Assembly (NCBI RefSeq): GCF_003086775.1
Contig: NZ_CP026001.1
Span: 894,407-958,406 of the forward strand
DNA from: Stenotrophomonas sp. ZAC14D1_NAIMI4_1
Lineage (GTDB): Bacteria; Pseudomonadota; Gammaproteobacteria; Xanthomonadales; Xanthomonadaceae
DNA length: 64,000 nucleotides
Direction of reading: 5' to 3'
Below the pieces are notes generated by a model. That model did no database searches. It was not told where the DNA came from and worked only from the letters and a program-made list of their open reading frames with translations. The first letter of the stretch is position 1. The number at the start of each line of letters is the position of its first letter. The translations under genes and the position numbers were made by a program. Positions 1-9,522 of this stretch are shown here, one piece after another.

Positions 1-272
1 CCATCGCCGTCCACGTCCAGTGCGGCGAAGTGGATGCGGTACTGGCCGACCACGCTGGCCGGGCTGACCGAGCGCACGGTCACCGGCGTTTCGCCCAGCG
101 GCACGGCGATGTCGACGCTGCCGGTGACGCGGCCACTGGCCAGCGACTGCTGGCGCACCACGCCGCTGTCGTCGCGCAGCGGCGCACTCTGTGCCGGCGC
201 AGGCAGGGCCACCTGCGCCGATGCAACGGCCGGCAGCAGGGCCATCAGGAGTGGAATCAGTCGGAAGTGCAT
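1..272 (-). CDS. Secreted EF-hand-like protein, C-terminus beyond the window
   Basis: The first 90 codons of a minus-strand gene are visible; the rest lies beyond position 1. Translation from the ATG at 272 begins MHFRLIPLLMALLPAVASAQ, a clear Sec signal peptide with an ASA-Q cleavage site, so the product should be exported. The visible part ends in LDVDGDG, the start of an EF-hand calcium loop (DxDGDG), suggesting a periplasmic or secreted calcium-binding protein. An AGGA sequence lies about 11 bases before the start. A GTAG palindrome (287-311) separates it from rlmM. The EF-hand reading rests on six residues; family and function are not established. Confidence 0.6.
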   Translation of the reverse strand, partial: MHFRLIPLLMALLPAVASAQVALPAPAQSAPLRDDSGVVRQQSLASGRVTGSVDIAVPLGETPVTVRSVSPASVVGQYRIHFAALDVDGD

Positions 273-286
273 GCGGGCGTATTCCT

Positions 287-311
287 GGTAGCGCCGGGCC
301 AGGCCCGGCAG
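287..311 (+). repeat. SMAG/GTAG palindrome
   Basis: GTAG followed by an inverted repeat (GCCGGGCC / GGCCCGGC) in the gap between rlmM and the next minus-strand gene. Matches the published S. maltophilia GTAG-REP (SMAG) design of a GTAG head plus a short stem. Confidence 0.7.
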
Positions 312-321
312 GCGTCGCGCC

Positions 322-1389
322 TCAGCGCAGCGGCGAGGCCAGTACGGTGATCTCTTCGCGGTCGTGGTAGAGCTGCTTGGCACGCACCACCAGCGGCTTG
401 CCGGCCTGCTCCTGGAACAGGTCCAGGCACAGGCGGGTTTCGTCCCAGCGCTTCTTCATCGGCAGCTTCAGGTTGAAGATCGCGTGCCTGCACCAGCCTT
501 CGCGGAACCAGGTGGCCATGCGTTCGGCCACGCGCCGCGGCTGCTCGACCATGTCGCAGACCATCCAGTCCAACGGCTGATCCGGGTGCCAGTGGAAACC
601 ATCGGCACGCAGGTGCTCGACCAGGCCGGTGTCCAGCACGTGCTGGCGCAGCGGGCCGTTGTCGATGCTCAGCACGTGCATGTGCTGGCGGGTCAGCACC
701 CAGGTCCAGCCACCCGGTGCGGCACCGAGGTCGGCGGCACGCATGCCGGGCTTTGCCAGTGCCTCGCGTTCTTCCGGGGTCAGCAGGGTCAGCAGCGCTT
801 CGTCCAGCTTCAGCGCCGAGCGCGAGGGCGCTTCGGGCAGCAGCTTCAGGCGCGGAATGCCCAGTGCCCACGGTGCGCTGTCGGCCGGGTCGGCCACGCA
901 CACGAAGGCATGGGTACCGTCGACGAATACCACGTGCAGGCGCGGCAGGCGCGCATTGGGCTTGTCGGTCAGCTTGCCGGCCTTGCGCAGCGCCGGGCGC
1001 AGTGCATTGCCGAAGGCGCGGGCCAGCCCGGACAGCGGCTTGCCGGCATCCGAATCGGGGTGCTCCACCCACAGGTCGCCGAAGCGCGGCGCATCGGCCA
1101 GCACCTCCAGCATCGGGGTGATGCGGTCGGCCGGATCCAGCTGCGGCAGCTCGGCCAGCACCACCAGCTTCTGCCGGGCGAAGATCAGTTCGCGCCAGCG
1201 CAGGCGCGGTGCCAGCGCAGCGGCTTCGTCGCACATGAACAACACGTAGCCATCATTGCGCTGGGTGCGCGAATAGCCGGCGAAACCGGCTTCACCGGCG
1301 CGGAACTGCAGTTCGCCGGCCAGTTCGGGCTCGAAGCCCTGGCGGCACAGGCACAGCAGGCCGATGCCGGCCTCAGTAACGGGCGCCAT
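322..1389 (-). CDS. rlmM: 23S rRNA 2'-O-ribose C2498 methyltransferase RlmM
   Basis: RlmM methylates the 2'-OH of C2498 in domain V of 23S rRNA using S-adenosylmethionine, in the cytoplasm before 50S assembly. The protein has an N-terminal THUMP-like region, then the SAM-binding motif ADLGAAPGGWTW, a catalytic KDKE-type Rossmann methyltransferase with DWMVCDMVE and FNLKLPMKKRW (catalytic Lys in the latter). Length, 355 residues from this start, fits the E. coli protein (366). A longer frame to 1431 exists, but the ATG at 1389 has GGAGAG a few bases before it and gives an N-terminus (MAPVTEAGIGLLCLCRQGFE) that aligns with the family start. It overlaps the end of the upstream deaminase gene by 17 bases, so the two are probably co-transcribed. 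Confidence 0.93.
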   Translation of the reverse strand: MAPVTEAGIGLLCLCRQGFEPELAGELQFRAGEAGFAGYSRTQRNDGYVLFMCDEAAALAPRLRWRELIFARQKLVVLAELPQLDPADRITPMLEVLADAPRFGDLWVEHPDSDAGKPLSGLARAFGNALRPALRKAGKLTDKPNARLPRLHVVFVDGTHAFVCVADPADSAPWALGIPRLKLLPEAPSRSALKLDEALLTLLTPEEREALAKPGMRAADLGAAPGGWTWVLTRQHMHVLSIDNGPLRQHVLDTGLVEHLRADGFHWHPDQPLDWMVCDMVEQPRRVAERMATWFREGWCRHAIFNLKLPMKKRWDETRLCLDLFQEQAGKPLVVRAKQLYHDREEITVLASPLR

Positions 1390-1933
1390 CACTCTCTCCA
1401 TAGGCGCGCAGCACGCTGCGGGCGTCATCACGGTTCAGGCCCTGCACGACTTCAATGCCGCGCTTGTTGAGCTCACCCACCCAGTCGGCGGGCAGCGGGC
1501 CTTCATCAAATGGGGTCAGTGCTTCCACATCGGCCGAACTGGCGCCGATCAGCAGGCGGTCGATGCCGGCCCACACGGTGGCGCCGTAGCACTGGCAGCA
1601 CGGCTGCGAGCTGGTGGCCAGGGTGATCGGCGACAGCACGGCGTTCAGGCGCGGGGTCTGCAGGCGCTGCTGGGCCAACATGTAGGCCATGTTTTCGGCA
1701 TGCGCCAGCGAGGTCGCATGCGGCATCACCCGGTTCACGCCGGCGGCGATCACCTTGTCTTCCGGCCCGAACACCACCGCGCCGAACGGGCCGCCACTGG
1801 CGTGTTCGATGTTCAGCCGCGACAGCTCGATGGCCAGCGCGACCTTGGCCTCATCGCCGGGATAGCGACGATCCAGGTCGATCTGGTCGTGGATCCAGGC
1901 GGGAAGGGTCAGGTGGACTTGCGCGTACAGCAT
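1373..1933 (-). CDS. Nucleoside/nucleobase deaminase, CDA fold
   Basis: A 186-residue zinc-dependent deaminase of the cytidine deaminase superfamily. The zinc site is visible as HAEN (catalytic Glu, His ligand) near residue 78 and PCCQC near residue 110. Spacing and the GGPFGAVVFGPEDKVIAAGVN segment resemble guanine deaminase and TadA-like enzymes. It lacks obvious tRNA-binding features, so a free purine or nucleoside substrate is more likely than tRNA, but the substrate cannot be fixed from sequence. Its 3' end overlaps rlmM, suggesting a two-gene unit. Confidence 0.8.
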   Translation of the reverse strand: MLYAQVHLTLPAWIHDQIDLDRRYPGDEAKVALAIELSRLNIEHASGGPFGAVVFGPEDKVIAAGVNRVMPHATSLAHAENMAYMLAQQRLQTPRLNAVLSPITLATSSQPCCQCYGATVWAGIDRLLIGASSADVEALTPFDEGPLPADWVGELNKRGIEVVQGLNRDDARSVLRAYGESDGARY

Positions 1934-2026
1934 CGCGGGGGTGCCTCGTGTGGAAGGGAAGAGGTGCAGCGGGTTCGGTAACCGGCGCGCAGTGTAGCGG
2001 CAGCCGGGTGCACCGCGGGTGTCTGC

Positions 2027-2752
2027 TCAGTCGTCCAGGTCGGTGCGGACCACCACGTACTGCTTGCGGAACTCCAGCCCGGCCTGCGGCCAGCGCGCGG
2101 CGTAGGCACGCAGCAAGGGCAGGGCGGCGGGGAAGTCATGGCCGTTCACCCGGCAATCGGCCTCGCACTGGCCGTCCGCATCGCGCGAGGCGAACAGGCG
2201 GATGCCGAGGAACTGGCGGGTCTTCAGCAGTTCGTTGAAGGCGTCCACGCTCTGGGTGAACAGGCAGCACGGGCAGGAGCCGTGGTCGCCCTCGCTGCAG
2301 GCAGCGGCGTCGTTGGCCGGTTCGCTGCGGTAGTGCGCCAGCGGGCCCAGCACCACCGCGCGTGCCAGCGGCGTTCCGGTTTCCTCGGCGCCGTAGCGCA
2401 GGGTCAGCATCTGCAGTTCCGGCGCGTCGTCGGCGCCGATGGCGGCCTGCAGGGTGGCCAGGTCCACCCGCACCCAGTTCTCGAAGCCGGACAGCGTGGC
2501 TTCCTCCTGGCTGTCGCCGGCGGCGTGCTGGTACTCGAACAGGCCATCGGCGAACAGCGCCGGATGGCGCGCCTCGATCACCGAGGAGATCTGCCAGCCG
2601 CCGTTGTCGCGCGGATCGGCACCTATCGCGTGCGGGCTCAGGCGCAGGCCGCTGTCCAGCACCAGTTCGTGGCCATCGACGGTACAGGCGATGTCACGGC
2701 CCAGCAGGACCTGGTGCAGCAGCGGCAGGAGGGGAGACGCGGTCGTGGTCAT
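2027..2752 (-). CDS. Conserved hypothetical protein, possibly DUF6348
   Basis: A 241-residue cytoplasmic protein starting MTTTASPLLPLLHQVLLG. The open frame runs further upstream, but the first part is the shadow of the neighbouring gene, and ATG at 2752 begins the family-like text. A CPCCLFTQS segment after EGDHGS could bind metal or form a disulfide. No signal peptide or membrane segment is seen. It resembles proteins I recall under DUF6348, but that is from memory and uncertain. It lies 50 bases downstream of the membrane protein gene and may share its transcript. Confidence 0.6.
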   Translation of the reverse strand: MTTTASPLLPLLHQVLLGRDIACTVDGHELVLDSGLRLSPHAIGADPRDNGGWQISSVIEARHPALFADGLFEYQHAAGDSQEEATLSGFENWVRVDLATLQAAIGADDAPELQMLTLRYGAEETGTPLARAVVLGPLAHYRSEPANDAAACSEGDHGSCPCCLFTQSVDAFNELLKTRQFLGIRLFASRDADGQCEADCRVNGHDFPAALPLLRAYAARWPQAGLEFRKQYVVVRTDLDD

Positions 2753-2802
2753 CGGGGCACCTGGTTTGCAGGGTGGGGCGCAGCCGCCGGGCAGGGCTGG
2801 CG

Positions 2803-3450
2803 TTACAGAGCGTCGAGTTCGGCGCGATACCGCCGTGCGTCGGATTGCTGCTGCGGATCGTTGCCATGGTCGCGCAGCCAGGTTTCCAGCTCGCGGCGAT
2901 AGTCCGCGCGGAAATCGGCATTGCCCGGGCTGAAATGCAGCTTGCGCGCCGCCACGTCCACGCGCTCGCGCGCACGTGCGCGGGCCTGGGCGATGCCGTG
3001 CGGTGATTCGTTGGTGAGGATGACGAAGTTGCGCGGGAAACCCGGCGTGTACTTCACCACGAACGGCTGGTCGCGCGCCGGAATGCGGATGGCGTTTTCC
3101 AGCGGCCACAGCGAGGCGGTGTTGGTATGGAACACCACCTCCACATCGCGGCCCTCGGCGGTGTGCAGCACCGCTTCATAGCGCCAGATGTACTGCTCGT
3201 TGAGCGTGGAGCTGGTTTCCTCGGCCTGGACGATCACCGCTTCACCGCGCTCGCCCACCGCATTGAGGAAGGTGGCGTTGAGGAAGCTGCCGAGGAAGAC
3301 ATTGAGCATCGCCAGCGGGAACACCACGATGGCGTAGCCGAATGAGCGCCGCCACCACGAGACCAGCACGGCCAGCACCATCGCTGCGAAGAACGTCAGC
3401 AGCGGATGCTGCGAGATGAACCAGAGCAGGGCGGAGAGGGCGGTGATCAT
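2803..3450 (-). CDS. Inner-membrane protein of unknown function
   Basis: A 215-residue protein with two hydrophobic segments near residues 5-32 and 36-60, followed by a soluble domain. That domain contains a stretch rich in aromatic and beta-type residues (EAVIVQAEETSSTLNEQYIW) reminiscent of DUF3592-like folds, and a charged helical tail. The topology suggests a two-pass membrane anchor with a periplasmic or cytoplasmic domain. I do not recognise the family. It sits between glnS and the 241-residue unknown, all on the minus strand. Confidence 0.65.
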   Translation of the reverse strand: MITALSALLWFISQHPLLTFFAAMVLAVLVSWWRRSFGYAIVVFPLAMLNVFLGSFLNATFLNAVGERGEAVIVQAEETSSTLNEQYIWRYEAVLHTAEGRDVEVVFHTNTASLWPLENAIRIPARDQPFVVKYTPGFPRNFVILTNESPHGIAQARARARERVDVAARKLHFSPGNADFRADYRRELETWLRDHGNDPQQQSDARRYRAELDAL

Positions 3451-3493
3451 GTCCGGCAGTGTGCGGGCGCCTTCCCGGCGCCCGCGCAGGTCC

Positions 3494-5242
<1,749 letters not shown>

Positions 5243-5314
5243 GAGTCGGCGAAAGAGAAAGGCAGAAAGACCAACAGTTTAGCGCGTCAGGGGCGGGGCT
5301 GCCGGGTCCGGGTC

Positions 5315-5377
5315 GGTAGCGCCGGGCCACGCCCGGCGAGCGCGGCGGCAACCCGCCGGGCATGGCCCGGCGCTACC
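5315..5377 (+). repeat. Head-to-head SMAG palindrome pair
   Basis: GTAG plus GCCGGGCC palindrome at 5316, then its mirror image ending CTAC at 5373-5376, forming a dimer that can fold as two small hairpins or one large stem. It fills the divergent gap between glnS and the DUF2007 gene. Confidence 0.8.
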
Positions 5378-5423
5378 GGGACGGGGCGGGCGTATGCTGG
5401 ACCCCTGTCCCGAGGAGCCGCCC

Positions 5424-5687
5424 ATGCACATCGTGTACAAGGCCGACAATCTGTTCGACGCCCATCTGGTCAAGCACGCGCTGGAAGATGCCGGCATCCC
5501 GGCCTTCGTGTTCGGCGAGCAGCTGCTGGGCGGCATGGGCGAGCTGCCGCTGTTCGGCGTGCTGCGGGTCGGCATCCCCGACGTGGCACGGCCGCAGGCC
5601 GAGGAGATCATCGCCGCGCTGGACTTGGGCCAGGGCCCGTCCGACCCCATTTCAGACGCAGACGATTGGGCCGGACAGCCGGCGTAG
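5424..5687 (+). CDS. DUF2007 family protein
   Basis: An 87-residue protein starting MHIVYKADNLFDAHLVKHAL, the hallmark of DUF2007, annotated in databases as putative signal-transducing proteins with a PII-like small alpha/beta fold. ATG at 5424 is preferred over the upstream start at 5394 because GAGGAG lies 7 bases before it and the family begins at this Met. Motif GIPAFVFGEQLLGGMGELP is typical. The gene is followed 9 bases later by msrA and is probably co-transcribed. The precise role is unknown. Confidence 0.8.
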   Translation: MHIVYKADNLFDAHLVKHALEDAGIPAFVFGEQLLGGMGELPLFGVLRVGIPDVARPQAEEIIAALDLGQGPSDPISDADDWAGQPA

Positions 5688-5696
5688 GAGCGCATC

Positions 5697-6383
5697 ATGT
5701 TGGGAATCAGCCAGGGCATCCTCGGCATCGGGGCCTTCAAGCAGCGCCTGCCGCGCCCGGAAGAGGCGCTGCCGGGCCGCGACCAGCCGCTGCCGCTGCA
5801 CAGCAACCAGCACTTCGTGAACAGCCACCCGCTGAAGGATCGTTTCGCCGGCCTGCAGCAGGTCCGCTTCGCGCTGGGCTGCTTCTGGGGCGCCGAGCGC
5901 AAGTTCTGGAACGAGCCGGGCGTGTATAGCACGTCGGTGGGCTATGCCGGCGGCGTTACCCCGAACCCGACCTACGAAGAGGTCTGCTCGGGCCTGACCG
6001 GCCACACCGAGGTGGTGCAGGTGGTGTTCGATCCGGCGGTGGTGGGCCTGGAGCGGCTGCTGCAGCTGTTCTGGGAAAGCCACGACCCGACCCAGGGCAT
6101 GCGCCAGGGCAACGACACCGGCACCCAGTACCGTTCGGCGATCCACGCCACCGACGAGGCGCAGTATGCCGCCGCGCTGGCCAGCCGCGAGGCGTACCAG
6201 GCGCAGCTGGACGCGGCCGGTTACGGGCCGATCACCACCGAGATCGTGTACCCGGCACCGGAGTACTACTACGCCGAGGACTACCACCAGCAGTACCTGG
6301 CAAAGAACCCGAACGGCTACTGCGGTATTGGTGGCACCGGGGTGAGCTGCCCGATCGGGCTGGATGTGGAGGCGCCGCGCTGA
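5697..6383 (+). CDS. msrA: Peptide-methionine (S)-S-oxide reductase MsrA
   Basis: Repairs methionine-S-sulfoxide in oxidised proteins, with thioredoxin as reductant. The 228-residue protein has the catalytic GCFWG motif (residues 61-65, nucleophile Cys62) and a C-terminal [14 protein letters not shown] segment supplying resolving cysteines. The roughly 50-residue N-terminal extension before the catalytic core is like that of the longer E. coli-type MsrA (212 residues). No signal peptide is seen, so it acts in the cytoplasm. It lies within 3 kb of the oxyR-ahpF-ahpC peroxide defence block, though on the other strand. Confidence 0.95.
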   Translation: MLGISQGILGIGAFKQRLPRPEEALPGRDQPLPLHSNQHFVNSHPLKDRFAGLQQVRFALGCFWGAERKFWNEPGVYSTSVGYAGGVTPNPTYEEVCSGLTGHTEVVQVVFDPAVVGLERLLQLFWESHDPTQGMRQGNDTGTQYRSAIHATDEAQYAAALASREAYQAQLDAAGYGPITTEIVYPAPEYYYAEDYHQQYLAKNPNGYCGIGGTGVSCPIGLDVEAPR

Positions 6384-6408
6384 CGCGCGGTGGTCCGCCT
6401 GCGGCGGG

Positions 6409-6435
6409 CAACGTCAACGTCAACGTCAACGTCAA
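6409..6435 (+). repeat. CAACGT hexamer tandem repeat
   Basis: Four copies of CAACGT (6409-6432) followed by CAAAAGCC. The same unit occurs twice at 35747-35758 and once, inverted, near 36275-36285, each time on the upstream flank of a core-hairpin repeat. It therefore seems to be part of that larger element. Confidence 0.75.
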
Positions 6436-6467
6436 AAGCCAAAGCGGCTCTGGGTTGCTGATGGTTG

Positions 6468-6571
6468 GGCGGGACGGGGGCGGCTGGCAGGACACGCCGT
6501 GAACCCATCCATGGGGGCTCGTAGGCGCCATCCATGGCGCCTGCGGTCCTGCCAGCCGCCCCCGTCCCGCC
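6468..6571 (+). repeat. Core-hairpin repeat, copy A
   Basis: A perfect 25-bp inverted repeat (6468-6492 with 6547-6571) encloses a core reading ACGCCGTGAACCCATCC then ATGGGGGCTCG, followed by an inner hairpin GGCGCC-ATCCAT-GGCGCC. It is followed by CTTCGACAGTTTCC, which also flanks other copies. It lies in the gap between convergent msrA and tal. The arm sequence differs from every other copy while the core is conserved. Confidence 0.85.
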
Positions 6572-6632
6572 TTCGACAGTTTCCCGGTGACGGTGGGCAA
6601 GAGCATTGGTTGGTGACGAACTGATGGAAAAG

Positions 6633-6665
6633 AAAAAGGACGCGGCTTTCGCCGCGTCCTTTTTC
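6633..6665 (+). terminator. Bidirectional rho-independent terminator
   Basis: Stem AAAAAGGACGCGGC / GCCGCGTCCTTTTT with a TTTC loop. The A-tract on the left and T-tract on the right allow termination in both directions, serving msrA (plus) and tal (minus). Confidence 0.85.
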
Positions 6666-6678
6666 TTTTTCTGCTTCC

Positions 6679-6703
6679 TGTAGAGCCGAGCCATGCTCGG
6701 CTG
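6679..6703 (+). repeat. SMAG/GTAG palindrome
   Basis: GTAGAGCCGAGCCATGCTCGGCTGC: GTAG head plus stem GCCGAGC / GCTCGGC, a single copy between the terminator and core-hairpin copy B. Confidence 0.75.
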
Positions 6704-6783
6704 CGAGCAAGCGAAGCGCGCGACCCGCTGTTGCTCTTCCTTCTTTCTTCCGTGGCGGGCGGCCACCGGAAACTGTCAGAGGG

Positions 6784-6881
6784 CGGGCGGGTTGGGTTCG
6801 CGGGAGTGTCCGCCGCATGGATGCGGCGGCCAAGCCTCCAGGGATGGATTCACGGCGTCTCCCGCGAACCCAACCCGCCCG
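6784..6881 (-). repeat. Core-hairpin repeat, copy B (inverted)
   Basis: A perfect 23-bp inverted repeat (6784-6806 with 6859-6881) whose arms are unrelated to copy A. On the minus strand the core reads CGCCGTGAATCCATCC then CTGGAGGCTTGG, then inner hairpin GCCGC-ATCCAT-GCGGC. The GACAGTTTCC flank is at 6768-6777 in inverted form. Copies A and B face each other across the terminator. Confidence 0.85.
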
Positions 6882-6948
6882 ACCCAGCGCGGCTTTTGCT
6901 CTTCGCGACCAACCGACCCGCCACGAGGGGCTCAGCCGTTCGCCGCAA

Positions 6949-7905
6949 TCACAGTTCCGAACGGATCCGCTCGCGCAGCGCCTGCAGATCCTTGGCAAAC
7001 GCATCGATACCCGTCGCCAGCTTCTCGGTCGCCATCGGGTCCGCCGCCAGATCCGCCGCGAACTTCGCCGCGTCGATCGGGGCCACGGCCACGCCGTCGG
7101 CCGCACCGGCCACCAGCTTGCGCGGCAGCTCGCCGTGGTCGGCGTCCAGCTTCTCCAGCAGGTCCGGCGAAATCGTCAGGCGGTCGCAGCCGGCCAGCGC
7201 TTCGATCTGCGCCGTCGAACGGAACGAGGCGCCCATCACCACCGTCGGCGAACCGCGGCGCTTGAATTCGGCATACACGCCGCGCACGAACTTCACGCCC
7301 GGGTCTTCGTCGATGTTGGCCGGGGCCTGGCCGTTGGCCACGTACCAGTCCAGGATGCGGCCGACGAACGGCGAGATCAGGAACGCGCCGGCTTCGCTGC
7401 ACGCCAGGGCCTGGGTCGGGTTGAAGATCAGGGTCAGGTTGCAGTCGATGCCTTCGGCCTGCAGGATGCGCGCGGCTTCCACGCCTTCCCAGGTCGCGGC
7501 GATCTTGATCAGGATCTTCTCGCGCGGCACGCCGGCATCGGCGTACATCTGGATGAACTGGCGGGCCTTGGCCACGGTGGCGGCGGTGTCGTGGGCCTGG
7601 TCGGCATCCACTTCGGTGGACACGCGGCCCGGCACCAGGGTGCTCAGCAGCGCGCCGACGCCGATGGTCAGGCGGTCGGCCACGGCGTGCACCACCGCCT
7701 CGCGGTCACCGCCCTGCTGGCGGCCCCAGGCCAGTTCGCGTTCGATCAGCTCGGCATAGACCGGCAGGTCCAGCGCCTTCTTCACCAGGGTCGGGTTGGT
7801 GGTGCAATCCACCGGCTGCAGGCGCTTGATCGCGTCGTAGTCACCGGTATCGGCGACAACCACCGACAGTTCGCGCAGCTGGGACAGTTTGGACGGGGTA
7901 CTCAT
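6949..7905 (-). CDS. tal: Transaldolase
   Basis: Transaldolase of the non-oxidative pentose phosphate pathway; transfers a dihydroxyacetone unit from sedoheptulose-7-phosphate to glyceraldehyde-3-phosphate. The 318-residue protein matches E. coli TalB in length, with the Schiff-base lysine at about 134 ([12 protein letters not shown]), GRVSTEVDA (93-101), CTTNPTL near 34 and GASFRS. The upstream-extended frame to 8022 is rejected because GGAGCC precedes the ATG at 7905 and the family begins here. It is cytoplasmic. It lies 50 bases downstream of the rnk-like gene and may be read from it. Confidence 0.96.
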   Translation of the reverse strand: MSTPSKLSQLRELSVVVADTGDYDAIKRLQPVDCTTNPTLVKKALDLPVYAELIERELAWGRQQGGDREAVVHAVADRLTIGVGALLSTLVPGRVSTEVDADQAHDTAATVAKARQFIQMYADAGVPREKILIKIAATWEGVEAARILQAEGIDCNLTLIFNPTQALACSEAGAFLISPFVGRILDWYVANGQAPANIDEDPGVKFVRGVYAEFKRRGSPTVVMGASFRSTAQIEALAGCDRLTISPDLLEKLDADHGELPRKLVAGAADGVAVAPIDAAKFAADLAADPMATEKLATGIDAFAKDLQALRERIRSEL

Positions 7906-7955
7906 TACGGCTCCTGGTGCAGGGAAATCGAATCGCGCGCGATGCGCAGCGGTAA

Positions 7956-8360
7956 TCAGGGACGGTCGTTGTGGACCGCAGTCACGCGCAGGCGCAGCTT
8001 GCGGCCGCCGGGCGCGTTCCAATCGATGCTCTGGCCGATCGCCAGGCCAAGCAGGGCGCTGCCGACCGGGGCCAGCACGGACACCTTGCCTTCATCGACG
8101 TTGGCTTCGCGGGGGAAGACCAGGGTCAGGACATGCGTCTCGCCCGACACTTCATCTTCGCACTCCACGCGCGAATGCATCATGACGATGCCTTCGGGAA
8201 TCTGGTCCGGCGCCAGCACGGTGGCCCGGTTGAGTTCTTCGGCAAGCGCGAGCGCGGCAGGCGTCTGGCTCAGCGCAGGCGAATCAAGCATGGCCTCGAG
8301 GCGGTCCATGTCGAAGGTCGACACAGTGATGGACGGCGGCAGGCCGCTGGCGGTGTTCAT
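7956..8360 (-). CDS. rnk: Nucleoside diphosphate kinase regulator, Rnk-like (GreA/GreB family)
   Basis: A 134-residue protein with a short N-terminal coiled region and a C-terminal GreA/GreB FKBP-like domain ([22 protein letters not shown]). This is the architecture of Rnk, an RNA-polymerase-binding protein first described as a regulator of nucleoside diphosphate kinase. The start at 8360 has AGGAG 8 bases upstream; a 10-residue longer frame to 8390 is less likely. It lies between oxyR and tal on the same strand. Whether it is truly Rnk or another short Gre-like factor cannot be decided from sequence alone. Confidence 0.8.
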   Translation of the reverse strand: MNTASGLPPSITVSTFDMDRLEAMLDSPALSQTPAALALAEELNRATVLAPDQIPEGIVMMHSRVECEDEVSGETHVLTLVFPREANVDEGKVSVLAPVGSALLGLAIGQSIDWNAPGGRKLRLRVTAVHNDRP

Positions 8361-8483
8361 GGTGGTGCTCCTTGATTGAAAGCCATGCAAAAGGCGGCAC
8401 CACCTGGCGCCGCCTGACTGTATTGTGGGGACAAATGCAGCCGGAATCGACTCCCGCCGCAGCGGCGGGCCGGTTCTCCCGGC

Positions 8484-9449
8484 TCAGCCGTTCAGCAGCG
8501 GGCCGGACACGTTCGGCGCTTCGCCGGCGGGCACGCCCTCGGCATCCAGGGTGAACAGGGCCTGCGGCAGGCGCTTGAACTGGTCGGCCAGCTCCAGCAG
8601 GAAGCCATGCATGGCCGAGCTGCGCCGCCAGACCATGGCGATGCGCCGGCTCGGGCGTCCTTCGCCGGTGAAGTCGAGCAGGCGGATGTTGTTCGAGCGC
8701 GGCACCGGTGGCTGCACCGACAGGCTCGGCAGCAGGGTGATGCCCACGTCGGCAGCGACCATCTGCCGCAGTGTTTCCAGGCTGGTGGCGCGGAATTCGG
8801 ATTTCTCGTTGGCACCGAACAGGCGGCACACTTCCAGCGCCTGGTCACGCAGGCAGTGGCCGTCTTCCAGCAGCAGCAGCTTCTGCGTGGCCAGCTCCTG
8901 CACGTCCAGGTGGTCGCGGCGGGCCAGCGGGTGGCGCCCGGAGACGGCCAGCAGGAAGGGTTCCTCGAACAGGAACTCGGCATGCAGCTGATCGTCGATG
9001 ACCGGCAACGCCAGCAGCGCGGCGTCCAGCTTGCCCTCGCGCAGGCGTTCCAGCAGCACGTCGCTCTTTTCCTCGACCAGCAGCAGTTCCAGCTCGGGGA
9101 AGCGGTCGCGGATGCGCGGGATCACATGCGGCAGCAGGTACGGGCCCAGGGTCGGGAAGATCCCCAGGCGCACCGTACCGGCTTCCGGATCGCGGCTGCG
9201 TCGCGCCGCTTCCTTCAGTTGTTCCACTTCGGACACGATCACCCGTGCACGCATCGCCGCCTCCTGCCCGGCGGGGGTCAGCATCACCTTGCGTGGTGCG
9301 CGTTCCACCAGCGGCACGCCCAGCTCTTCTTCCAGCTTGCGGATCTGGGTGGACAGCGTGGGCTGGCTGACGAAACAGGACGCGGCGGCCCGGCCGAAGT
9401 GCTTGTGATCGGCCAGGGCCACCAGGTATTTCAGATCGCGAAGGTTCAT
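8484..9449 (-). CDS. oxyR: Hydrogen peroxide-sensing LysR regulator OxyR
   Basis: LysR-type activator that senses peroxide through a reversible disulfide. The N-terminal winged helix-turn-helix covers residues 1-60 (FGRAAASCFVSQPTLSTQIRKLEEELGV is typical, here with 20-residue parts FGRAAASCFVSQPTLSTQIR). The redox pair is Cys199 and Cys208 in GHCLRDQALEVC, at exactly the E. coli OxyR numbers. The 321-residue length is slightly above E. coli (305) because of a C-terminal tail. It is encoded downstream of ahpF on the same strand, the gene order known in Xanthomonas. Known targets there are ahpC, ahpF and oxyR itself. Confidence 0.95.
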   Translation of the reverse strand: MNLRDLKYLVALADHKHFGRAAASCFVSQPTLSTQIRKLEEELGVPLVERAPRKVMLTPAGQEAAMRARVIVSEVEQLKEAARRSRDPEAGTVRLGIFPTLGPYLLPHVIPRIRDRFPELELLLVEEKSDVLLERLREGKLDAALLALPVIDDQLHAEFLFEEPFLLAVSGRHPLARRDHLDVQELATQKLLLLEDGHCLRDQALEVCRLFGANEKSEFRATSLETLRQMVAADVGITLLPSLSVQPPVPRSNNIRLLDFTGEGRPSRRIAMVWRRSSAMHGFLLELADQFKRLPQALFTLDAEGVPAGEAPNVSGPLLNG

Positions 9450-9522
9450 CCTCAGACCCCAGGGGTAACGGACCGGCTTACCCAGCAGGCAATGGTGCCC
9501 CCGATGACCTGGGAACGCGTGA

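Noticed and set aside
6468..6571. Retron or group II intron RNA
   Set aside because: No reverse transcriptase gene or conserved catalytic RNA motifs lie near any copy; only the hairpin structure is similar.
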